Source of the DNA: Edaphobacter aggregans DSM 19364
GTDB taxonomy: Bacteria; Acidobacteriota; Terriglobia; Terriglobales; Acidobacteriaceae
Reading direction: 5' to 3'
Assembly: GCF_000745965.1 (NCBI RefSeq)
Contig: NZ_JQKI01000056.1
Span: forward strand, 1-39,267
Length of the DNA: 39,267 bases
The position numbers and the translations under genes were made by a program. Below the pieces are notes generated by a model. It saw only the letters and a program-made list of their open reading frames with translations, made no database searches and was not told the origin of the DNA. Positions 8,275-14,990 of the stretch are shown here, piece by piece. How positions within the stretch are numbered: position 1 is the first letter of the stretch; each line of letters opens with the position of its first letter.

Positions 8275-8362
8275 TTCACAGTTGTCGTAACAAAAGAAGA
8301 CGCTGATTAACCGGTAAGTATATTCGCGCACTAATGCGGAGTACTCAACAAAGGGAGAAACG

Positions 8363-9793
8363 ATGAATGCAATCAGTACGGTGAAGAAGCAAGACGTTCG
8401 GAAGGAAACCGATAGCCTCGGCGAAGTTGATGTGCCGAGCGTCGCACTCTGGGGGGCACAAACGCAACGGTCGCTTGAGCATTTCAGCATCGGCCATGAT
8501 CTGATGCCGCGAGAGATGGTCGCAGCATACGCCGTCCTGAAGCAGGGCGCCGCGAATGTAAACCATGCCGCTGGGCGGCTCGACGAAGATCGTTACCAGC
8601 TGATTGTTCAGGCGTGCGATGAGATTCTGGACGGGAAACATGAAGACATGTTTCCGCTCCACGTTTGGATGACGGGGAGCGGCACACAGTTCAACATGAA
8701 CGTCAATGAAGTCATCTCGAACCGCTGCTGCCAACTTGCAGGTACGCCTCTGGGAAGCAAGACTCCGGTTCATCCAAACGACCACGTCAACATGTCGCAG
8801 TCTTCAAACGATTCTTTTCCCACTGCGATGAATATAGCAGCGGCAGTGAATGTGAACGAGAGACTGGTACCGGCAGTAAGGGCTCTGCGTGACGCAATTG
8901 CACCCAAAGCTGAGGAGTGGAAGGACATCGTTAAGATCGGTCGCACCCACATGCAGGATGCCACACCGCTCACAGTCGGCCAGGAATGGTCGGGCTACGC
9001 AGGCATGCTCAGCGATAACCTTGACCGAATCGAAGATGCGCTGAAAGGCGTCTACCGCCTGGCGCTTGGCGGCACAGCGGTTGGAACCGGCATCAACGCC
9101 GCTCCAGGATTTGGCGAAGCAGCGGCCACTGAAATTGCGAACCTTACGAGCTTGCCATTCGTCAGCGCTCCAAACAAGTTCACAGTTCAGGGAGCCCACG
9201 ACGCACTTGTTCAACTCTCGGGCGCACTCCGCACCCTAGCTGTCTCTCTCTACAAAATTGCTAACGATATTCGGCTCATGTCCTGCGGCCCGCGTGCTGG
9301 TTTTGCCGAGCTCGTGATTCCCGCGAACGAACCAGGTTCCTCAATTATGCCTGGGAAAGTGAATCCGACCCAGGCCGAGGCGCTGACCATGATTGCCGTT
9401 CAGGTCATGGCGAATGATGTCGCCGTGGGTTTTGGTGGTGCCGGTGGATATCTTGAGATGAACGTCTATAAGCCGCTCATCATCTTCAACATCATCCACT
9501 CGATCACGATTATGGCCGACGGGTGCACGAACTTCCGCAAATTCCTGATCGAAGGCACTGAGCCAAATCTGAAAAAAATCAACGAGTATGTAGGTCGTTC
9601 TCTGATGCTCGTCACCGCTCTCTCGCCAATCATTGGCTACGACAAGTCGTCACAGATTGCCCACTACGCGCTCGATAACGACCTGACGCTTAAGGACGCT
9701 GCACTGAAGCTGGGATTCGTGACCGAGGACGAATTCGACCGCGTTGTCGACCCTCGAAAGATGGTTCATCCATACGTAGCAGAAATCGGTTGA
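8363..9793 (+). CDS. fumC: Class II fumarate hydratase
   Basis: A 476-residue enzyme that interconverts fumarate and L-malate in the TCA cycle. It is full length for the class II, iron-free homotetrameric fumarases. Motifs: TGSGTQFNMNVNEVISNR, HPNDHVNMSQSSNDSFPT, GRTHMQDATPLTVGQEWSG and the superfamily signature GSSIMPGKVNPTQAEA (~residue 325) with the catalytic-loop Ser. The Gln in NPTQ and the G-K after SIMP favour fumarase over aspartase. The start is fixed by AAGGGAGA upstream of the ATG. It follows leader copy A and so is probably sigma-54 controlled. Downstream come only gene fragments, so it is likely transcribed alone today. Confidence 0.96.
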   Translation: MNAISTVKKQDVRKETDSLGEVDVPSVALWGAQTQRSLEHFSIGHDLMPREMVAAYAVLKQGAANVNHAAGRLDEDRYQLIVQACDEILDGKHEDMFPLHVWMTGSGTQFNMNVNEVISNRCCQLAGTPLGSKTPVHPNDHVNMSQSSNDSFPTAMNIAAAVNVNERLVPAVRALRDAIAPKAEEWKDIVKIGRTHMQDATPLTVGQEWSGYAGMLSDNLDRIEDALKGVYRLALGGTAVGTGINAAPGFGEAAATEIANLTSLPFVSAPNKFTVQGAHDALVQLSGALRTLAVSLYKIANDIRLMSCGPRAGFAELVIPANEPGSSIMPGKVNPTQAEALTMIAVQVMANDVAVGFGGAGGYLEMNVYKPLIIFNIIHSITIMADGCTNFRKFLIEGTEPNLKKINEYVGRSLMLVTALSPIIGYDKSSQIAHYALDNDLTLKDAALKLGFVTEDEFDRVVDPRKMVHPYVAEIG

Positions 9794-9810
9794 AGAATTC
9801 GGAGATATCA

Positions 9811-9920
9811 ATGCACTTCATCGTACAGTTTCTCATCGATCCGTTGCGGCAATATACCGAAATTGCCATATTCCTAACACTCGCGGTGGGGTTTTGGTTC
9901 GGCAGCCTCACAGGACAACG
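9811..9920 (+). pseudogene. 5' fragment of an AspT-like aspartate:alanine exchanger
   Basis: Starting at an ATG 15 bases after fumC, the frame reads MHFIVQFLIDPLRQYTEIAI then FLTLAVGFWFGSL, the typical first transmembrane segment of AAE/AspT-family transporters. Recognisable sequence stops after ~35 residues and the frame continues as unrelated, Arg-rich sequence to 10065. The full protein would have ~560 residues. Its position implies an ancestral fumC-aspT operon (dicarboxylate/amino-acid exchange). Family call from a short stretch, so moderate. Confidence 0.5.
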
Positions 9921-9991
9921 TTCTGAGCCCGCTCGCCGCGGTGACCGCCTTCCGTCATGTCAGCATTACATCTTTCAAAAGGAGCAGCCAA

Positions 9992-10165
9992 ATGAAAAGC
10001 CGCATATTGACCTTGATCGCGACGAGCCTTTCCTGGGTGATTGGCGCGCTGTTGATAGCAACTGACTCGATCGCCTCATCCTTAGTCGAGGAACAAGGGC
10101 TCCTGGACGGCTTCCCGCGGTCCCGAGCAGAGGACTCGTCTGCAGACCGATCTTCACTTAGGTGA
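9992..10165 (+). CDS. Short ORF with signal-like N-terminus, probably a truncated exported protein
   Basis: A 57-codon frame with a good AAAGGAG site before the ATG. It begins MKSRILTLIATSLSWVIGAL, a signal peptide or membrane anchor, followed by a polar, Ser/Arg-rich end with no family resemblance. It sits among gene fragments, so I read it as the 5' end of a lost exported protein rather than a true small gene. Confidence 0.35.
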   Translation: MKSRILTLIATSLSWVIGALLIATDSIASSLVEEQGLLDGFPRSRAEDSSADRSSLR

Positions 10166-10247
10166 ACGATTCCGTTTCTTCGGTGAACTTGCAAGCAGTG
10201 TCGTAAACGGCAGGAACGGGGAGGGCCGCGGCCGGGCCTGGATGAGG

Positions 10248-10316
10248 AAGCCACAAGGCACAGACATGGGCTTGGCAATCACACGCTCGATCGTGGAGTC
10301 TCACGGAGGGCGTCTC
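10248..10316 (+). pseudogene. Third fragment of the PAS histidine kinase (HATPase end)
   Basis: Plus-frame KPQGTDMGLAITRSIVESHG corresponds to the G2 box of the kinases at 5.2 kb and 34.9 kb and at DNA level matches ACACGCTCGATCGTGGAG of both copies. About 23 codons remain. It abuts the scrambled FUSC remnant at GGAGGGCG. Confidence 0.75.
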
Positions 10317-10443
10317 TGTGATTACCACAGTTGTGATCGGTGCCCAATAGGCTTCCGGCAGCCCGAAAAGCCTTGCCACAACGAGTGAAACGATTGCCGC
10401 TAGCGCCGTGCGCACGGAATGCACAGTCGCCCCTACGAGAGAC
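10312..10443. repeat. 132-bp inverted segment between GTCTCT / AGAGAC repeats
   Basis: The segment carries the N-terminal part of an FUSC gene on the minus strand, while the rest of that gene is on the plus strand from 10444. It is bounded by a 6-base inverted repeat, GTCTCT at 10312-10317 and AGAGAC at 10438-10443. Turning it back round joins the two parts in frame as VVITETSSLSWHRFIGTALG, the expected family sequence. Confidence 0.7.
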
Positions 10444-10766
10444 ATCGTCTCTGTCTTGGCATCGGTTCATCGGAACCGCGCTTGGAGCACTGGTTGGCGC
10501 AATTGTGGCAATCTAAATCGGCCCGAACCTCCTTGCATTCGGTGCAGGTGTGTTGGTCCTCGGGCTACACTGCGCTTTGGTGGGCTCTGATCGAGGTGCG
10601 TATCGTTTCGGCGGTGTGACGCTCGCGATTGTGCTGTTGGTGCCGCGAACGGATTCCGCATGGCATATCGCATTTTCATCGCTTCGCTGAAGTTTCAGTC
10701 TGCATTGGTGCTGCTCTCGTTCTGACGGTGTCGTGGCCGGAGATTGAAGACTCCCTGCGCGCCTAA
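10312..10766 (+). pseudogene. FUSC-family membrane protein remnant, inverted, stop and frameshift
   Basis: Pieces of an FUSC (fusaric acid/aromatic acid exporter-like) protein. The N-terminal part lies on the minus strand (SVRTALAAIVSLVVARLFGL, EAYWAPITTVVIT). The remainder on the plus strand reads WHRFIGTALGALVGAIVAI, a TAA stop, then IGPNLLAFGAGVLVLGL, GAYRFGGVTLAIVLLVPRTD, an extra T in TTTTCATCGC that shifts the frame, and finally GAALVLTVSWPEIEDSLRA to TAA at 10764-10766. An inversion, a nonsense codon and a frameshift mean it is dead. Its 3' end is what copy A retains at 7556-7636. Confidence 0.8.
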
Positions 10767-11001
10767 GTTGGCTCAGAGAGAAAATCTAGCGCGTTTCCGT
10801 ATTGATCGTGAGCGCGGAGTAGATTGAGTCAGTCAGGCCGGAAATAGCAACCTGCGCTCAAAAGTGCAAGCACGAAACCAACCTTCTTGCATGGCGTCCT
10901 CAAGAATCCCTTTTTGTAATACAACGCACACCTTTTGATGGAGCTTGGCAGCGCGTATTTTGAATTACTTCAGCGGAATGAAGGATTGTTTTCATCGTCC
11001 C

Positions 11002-11446
11002 CAAACTCGGGTCTAGCATTGCATCGAGACTGGACGATTCCGAGTTTCTTCATCAGCAGTTAATCGACAGAGAAGCGGCCTTTGCTGATTGGCGGTTGGA
11101 CAGTCGTCGGCGTGTTGAACGTATGACCTGACAGCCAAAAGACAAGCTCGGCAGTTCTTAAACGCACGGACACCGGCATTTCTCCACTAGCCCTAGCCGA
11201 CAAGACTTCTCTTTCCATTCCTGGTGATTTACGCAGCCACCTCTCGTAGGTCTGATGGAGCCCTCTTCGTGGCTGCTTGTCCTTTTTCGTCCTCCGCTAA
11301 CTCGACAGAGTAAACATGTTGACACCAATTCCTTGAACAGAGGGCTACACCTGCCATGTAACAGATGTCTTTTCAATGAAACAAAGGGCGCGGCGTTTGG
11401 CTGACGGGATGCCTTCGTAGTTGTTGTCGTAACAAAAGAAGACGCT
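11002..11446 (+). promoter_or_regulatory. Leader copy B, upstream of the fumC2 remnant and malic enzyme
   Basis: Second copy of the conserved leader, more diverged than A and C are from each other. It retains the GCAGCCAC / GTGGCTGC dyad (near 11234-11277) and the -24/-12 element. It has small indels, such as GTTGTTGTCG where A has GTTGTCG. Confidence 0.75.
11397..11413 (+). promoter_or_regulatory. Sigma-54 type -24/-12 promoter, copy B
   Basis: TTGGCTGACGGGATGCC with GG at 11399-11400 and GC at 11411-11412, exact N10 spacing. Two substitutions relative to copies A and C fall in the variable spacer, not in the invariant bases. Confidence 0.6.
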
Positions 11447-11503
11447 GATTAACCGGTAAGTTTATTCGCGCACTAATGCGGAGTACTCAACAAAGGAGAA
11501 ACG

Positions 11504-11684
11504 ATGAATGCAATCAGTACGGTGAAGAAGCAAGACGTTCGGAAGTAAACCGATAGCCTCGTTGGACAACGACCTCTCTCTCAAGCAAGCCGCACTCAAG
11601 CTGGGGTTTGTCACCGAGGAGGAGTTCGATCAGGTCGTCGACCCGGCGAAAATGGTCCACCCTTACGTTGCGAAAGCTAGCTGA
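11504..11684 (+). pseudogene. fumC paralogue with its middle deleted
   Basis: It begins with the same ribosome binding site and 14 codons as fumC (MNAISTVKKQDVRK), then GAA has become TAA at 11546-11548. After GATAGCCTCG at 11561 the sequence jumps to the last 40 codons of a fumarase (LDNDLSLKQAALKLGFVTEE ... MVHPYVAKAS, TGA at 11682-11684). This tail differs from that of fumC (EEEFDQ versus EDEFDR, VAKAS versus VAEIG), so it comes from a diverged second gene, not from the neighbour. The internal ~1.3 kb is gone. The remnant now forms the 5' leader of the malic enzyme gene. Confidence 0.88.
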
Positions 11685-11752
11685 TGGAGTTCGCAGCTTT
11701 CGACTCGATACAGGCACTGGATTCGAAAACCTACGTAGAAGAAGGAGATAAT

Positions 11753-13414
11753 ATGACCACGAATAAGCACGGAATCGAAGTGCTTCAAGATCCATCGCTC
11801 AACAAGACGACCGGCTTCACCGAGGCCGAAAAACAATCGCTCGGCCTCATTGGCCTCGTACCCGACGTGACGGAGTCGATCGAAACTCAACTGAGCCGTG
11901 TTTTGCTGCAGTTGAAGGAAAAGGCCACCGATCTTGACCGGTTCATCTACCTGATGAATTTACTCGACACGGACGAGACGCTTTTCTATCGCACTCTGAT
12001 GTCGGACCCGGCCCGCTTCCTCGAGATCGTGTATGACCCGACGATCGGCGAGGCCTGCCTAAAATTCGACCACATCATGCGCCGCCCACACGGAATGTAT
12101 CTGTCGCTCGCTCGCAAGGGCCACGTAAAGGAGGTGCTACAGAACTGGCCAGTCAAAGACGTGCGATTCATATGCGTGACCAACGCCGGCCGCATCCTAG
12201 GCCTGGGCGACCTGGGAGCCAACGGCATGGGCATTCCGATCGGGAAGCTGCAACTCTATACTGCGGCCGCGGGCGTGCCACCACAGGGGCTGCTTCCGAT
12301 GTATTTGGACGCCGGTACGAACAACGAAACATATCTCAGCGATCCGCTCTACGTCGGTCTGCGACAGCATCGCCCATCGAGCGATGAGCTGTACGCCTTC
12401 GTCGACGAGTTCGTAGAGGCGGTTCAGGAGGTCTACCCGAACTGCTGCATCCATTTCGAAGACTGGACCGGGGTCGACGCGATCGCTCTGCTTGCCCGCT
12501 ACCGCAATAAGGTTTCCTGCTACAACGACGACATCCAGGGCACGGCCGGCGTAACTCTCGGCGGACTGATCAATGCCTTGAAGATCACAGGTGGCGAGCT
12601 CAAGAATCAGCGAATCCTGTTTCTGGGAGCAGGCTCCGCGGGCATCGGTCTCGCAGATCTGATCGTCTCCGCTTTGGGACAGCAAGGGGTTGCAAAGGAA
12701 GTTGCCCGTCAGCAAATCCGATTGTTCGACACACAGGGACTTGTGGTTGCTGGAAGGCCCGGTTTAGCAGCACACAAACTGCCTTACGCTCACAAGCTGC
12801 CGCCCAGCAAACCATTTAATCATCTCAACCTGGCGACCGAGCAACCACAGATTGTCGCGGCCATCGAGGATTTCAAGCCGACGATCCTCATCGGTGTTAG
12901 CACCGTCGGCAAACTGTTCTCGCAGGAAGTGGTCGAGGCTATGTCGCGGCACAACGAGCGGCCAATCATCTTCTCCCTTTCCAACCCGATCGAGAAGCAC
13001 GAATGTCTGCCCCAGGACGCATACGCCTGGTCGAAGGGCAAGGCGGTCTACGCTGGCGGAGTGCAATTCCCACCGGTACAGTTCGCCGACCAGACGTACC
13101 TGCCATCCCAGGCCAACAACCTGTATATTTTCCCCGCCGTTGGCATGGCTATTTACGCCACCAACGCGAAGCGAGTGACGGATGAAATGTTCATCGAGGC
13201 CGCACATGCCGTTGCCGACCAGGTAACCCCCGAGCAGTTGAAGCTGGGGATGCTGTTCCCACCGCAGTCGAACATTCTGGAGGTCGAGATTCAGACCGCC
13301 GCTCGGGTAGCCAAGCTCGTCTTCGATGCGGGCCTGGCACGCGTGGGTCGTCCGGCGGACATGGTGGCGTTTATCCGCAAACATGTCTACAAGCCGAACT
13401 ATCAGGCGGAGTAG
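11753..13414 (+). CDS. maeA: NAD-dependent malic enzyme (oxaloacetate-decarboxylating)
   Basis: A 553-residue malic enzyme of the long (SfcA/MaeA) type: L-malate + NAD to pyruvate + CO2 + NADH. Seen: VTNAGRILGLGDLGANGMGI (~140) with IGKLQLYTAA, the acidic metal-site motif FEDW (~235), YNDDIQGTAGVTLGG (~257) and a Rossmann GAGSAGIG (~292); SLSNPIEKHEC and NNLYIFPAVG follow as usual. An in-frame ATG at 11684 overlaps the fumC2 stop, but the ATG at 11753 has a strong AAGGAG (11742-11747) seven bases upstream and fits family length better. It sits behind leader copy B, so it likely shares control with fumC. Fumarase plus malic enzyme convert fumarate to pyruvate. Confidence 0.94.
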   Translation: MTTNKHGIEVLQDPSLNKTTGFTEAEKQSLGLIGLVPDVTESIETQLSRVLLQLKEKATDLDRFIYLMNLLDTDETLFYRTLMSDPARFLEIVYDPTIGEACLKFDHIMRRPHGMYLSLARKGHVKEVLQNWPVKDVRFICVTNAGRILGLGDLGANGMGIPIGKLQLYTAAAGVPPQGLLPMYLDAGTNNETYLSDPLYVGLRQHRPSSDELYAFVDEFVEAVQEVYPNCCIHFEDWTGVDAIALLARYRNKVSCYNDDIQGTAGVTLGGLINALKITGGELKNQRILFLGAGSAGIGLADLIVSALGQQGVAKEVARQQIRLFDTQGLVVAGRPGLAAHKLPYAHKLPPSKPFNHLNLATEQPQIVAAIEDFKPTILIGVSTVGKLFSQEVVEAMSRHNERPIIFSLSNPIEKHECLPQDAYAWSKGKAVYAGGVQFPPVQFADQTYLPSQANNLYIFPAVGMAIYATNAKRVTDEMFIEAAHAVADQVTPEQLKLGMLFPPQSNILEVEIQTAARVAKLVFDAGLARVGRPADMVAFIRKHVYKPNYQAE

Positions 13415-13474
13415 CTCGAGCAATGGCGTTGGCCTAATTGCAATAGAGGCACGTTGCTCCGCTGCAGGCCGGAA

Positions 13475-13503
13475 ACTTCGCGGCCCCTAGGGGGTCGCGA
13501 AGT
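13475..13503 (+). terminator. Strong hairpin after the malic enzyme
   Basis: Arms ACTTCGCG and CGCGAAGT (perfect 8 bp) enclose CCCCTAGGGG, itself palindromic, so almost the whole 29 bases can pair. No T tract follows, so it may act as a Rho-assisted terminator or as a 3' stabiliser. Confidence 0.6.
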
Positions 13504-13553
13504 CCTCACCCTGCACAAAGTCGCATTAACTGACTGTGAGTGACTCGTAGACC

Positions 13554-14150
13554 ATGAACGGGAGTGCTCTAAATCAGATGAAGTTGGATGAAGCTATGGC
13601 GCCAATAGAAAAACAAGACGGCGGGGCGATAAGCATGAGCCAGGCACTTGGCATGGCCTGCGCGCTGGCGATCTCCTGCTTTATTAGCTTTGCGGTGATC
13701 ATTCATATCCTTACACGAGCATATTTCGTGTCCCGGGACGACGACCTCCTAGGAGGCATGTGGGCCGTGGCCGCAACCATCTTTGTTTATCGCGAGAGCT
13801 ATCAACAGAGCGTGCGTGCTGCCTTATCGCGTATGGCCGGAACACTGCTGAGCTTTGTGCTTTGCCTGGCATACTTGTTGATTTTCCCGTTTCACGTCTG
13901 GGGCATGGCCGCGTTGATCGGGATCGGTACGATAGCTCTGACCCTGCTCGGCAGGTCGGAAGACATCATCACAACAGGAATCACAACCGCGGTCGTGATG
14001 GTCGTAGCCGGCATCAGCCCGCAGCATGCGTGGATACAACCTATCCTGCGCTTAGTCGACACCTGTGTTGGGGTCGGGGTTGGCATTGCGAGCGCGCGGA
14101 TAAGCCTGAGCATCGCGTCGAGATCTAATCCCCAACCCAGTGGCGCCTGA
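13554..14150 (+). CDS. Small FUSC/ArAE-like membrane protein
   Basis: A 198-residue integral membrane protein with about five hydrophobic helices (residues ~28-50, 60-80, 90-115, 118-135, 150-175). It contains the sequence DDLLGGMWAVAATIFVYRES followed by SVRAALSRMAGTLLSF, the pattern of FUSC/aromatic-acid-exporter half-domains. Compared with two-module FUSC proteins (such as 21683-23842 here) it is one membrane module without the cytoplasmic domain. It probably exports aromatic or other weak acids (family inference). It lies between the malic enzyme terminator hairpin and lutA, 30 bases before the latter, and may be the first gene of that operon. The ribosome binding site is weak. Confidence 0.7.
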   Translation: MNGSALNQMKLDEAMAPIEKQDGGAISMSQALGMACALAISCFISFAVIIHILTRAYFVSRDDDLLGGMWAVAATIFVYRESYQQSVRAALSRMAGTLLSFVLCLAYLLIFPFHVWGMAALIGIGTIALTLLGRSEDIITTGITTAVVMVVAGISPQHAWIQPILRLVDTCVGVGVGIASARISLSIASRSNPQPSGA

Positions 14151-14180
14151 GTCATACCGGAGTCGAAAGGAGAAATAGAA

Positions 14181-14972
14181 GTGACGACACAGACCGAAGC
14201 AACAAATCAGAGGACTATATCGAAGGACGTGAGCATTGGTCTCTTCATACCCTGCTACATCGACATGATGTTTCCGGAGGTTGGGATAGCCACTCTGCAA
14301 CTCTTGGAGCGATTCGGGCTAAATGTAAGTTACCCGCTCGATCAGACCTGCTGCGGCCAACCCATGTCCAACAGCGGAGACGAAGTCAATGCTGCTCCGG
14401 CCGAACAGCTCTTCGTGGAGAACTTCAAGGGATACGATTACATCATCGGGCCAGCAGGGAGCTGCGTCAAACATGTCCGCTGCCACTTTGACACTATCGA
14501 ACAGACCGCAGATGTTAAGCACGTTCGTCAACACACCTATGAGTTAGTCGAATTCCTCCACGATATTGTGAAAGTCGACTCCTTCCCCTGGGCCGAATTT
14601 CAACACTCGGTAGCGATTCACAATAGTTGTAGCTCTGTCCGTGGGCTGGGGATTGCCAAGCCATCCGAGATCATGGGCGTTCCATTCGATAAGACTGCAA
14701 ATCTACTTTCGAAGGTGAAGGGATTAGTGATCGCACCTGTAGATAGGCCGGATGACTGCTGCGGTTTCGGAGGCACCTTCTGCGTGACCGACGAAGCCGT
14801 CTCCGCCAGGATGGGATTGGAGAAGGCTCACGATCACCTTCGTCACGGCGCCGAATACGTGGTCTCGCCTGACATGTCGTGCCTGATGCATCAGCAAGGG
14901 ATCGTGCGGCGCGCCGGACTGGATCTTAAATACATCCACGTCGCGCAGGTGTTAAACGGCGGCCCCTTCTAA
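14181..14972 (+). CDS. lutA: L-lactate utilisation protein LutA, (Fe-S)-binding
   Basis: A 263-residue protein with two CCG domains: DQTCCGQPMSNSG (~52) and PDDCCGFGGTFC (~190), the cysteine motifs that hold Fe-S or heterodisulfide-type clusters. LutA is one of three subunits of the LutABC complex that oxidises L-lactate to pyruvate in the cytoplasm and passes electrons to the chain. The start is a GTG at 14181 with AAAGGAG upstream (14167-14172). LutB begins 18 bases after the stop. The ~20-residue N-terminal extension before IGLFIPCYID is longer than in the Bacillus protein. LldE and YkgE are names for the same family. Confidence 0.93.
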   Translation: MTTQTEATNQRTISKDVSIGLFIPCYIDMMFPEVGIATLQLLERFGLNVSYPLDQTCCGQPMSNSGDEVNAAPAEQLFVENFKGYDYIIGPAGSCVKHVRCHFDTIEQTADVKHVRQHTYELVEFLHDIVKVDSFPWAEFQHSVAIHNSCSSVRGLGIAKPSEIMGVPFDKTANLLSKVKGLVIAPVDRPDDCCGFGGTFCVTDEAVSARMGLEKAHDHLRHGAEYVVSPDMSCLMHQQGIVRRAGLDLKYIHVAQVLNGGPF

Positions 14973-14990
14973 GAGAGAGGAATTTCGGAT

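Larger units (their letters stand above)
7861..8304 (+). promoter_or_regulatory. 444-base leader, copy A, upstream of fumC
   Basis: Non-coding block conserved in three places (here, ~11002-11446 and 23911-24354). Copies A and C have exactly the same length between the CCAACTCGG and AAGAAGACGCT anchors. It contains an 8-bp dyad at 8093-8136 and a sigma-54 type promoter at 8258-8274, 89 bases ahead of the fumC start. A TTGACA at ~8180 is not kept in copy C, so it is a weaker promoter candidate. Open frames across the block do not look like protein and are not conserved as such. Confidence 0.75.
7560..8419 (+). repeat. Segmental duplication, copy A (FUSC tail, leader, fumC start)
   Basis: About 860 bases that match 10698-11561, running from the FUSC tail through a long non-coding spacer into the first ~19 codons of fumC. 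The two copies share small indels and scattered substitutions, so this is an old duplication rather than an assembly artefact. The inner part, 7861-8304, also recurs at 23911-24354. Confidence 0.85.
10698..11561 (+). repeat. Segmental duplication, copy B
   Basis: Counterpart of 7560-8419. Homology begins in the FUSC tail and ends at the sequence GATAGCCTCG, about 19 codons into fumC, where copy B jumps to the 3' end of a fumC paralogue. The leader core spans about 11002-11446. Confidence 0.85.

Noticed and set aside
8018..8279. Minus-strand open frames inside the leader that recur in all copies
   Set aside because: They recur only because the DNA does. Lengths, starts and frames differ between copies, as expected for non-coding conservation.
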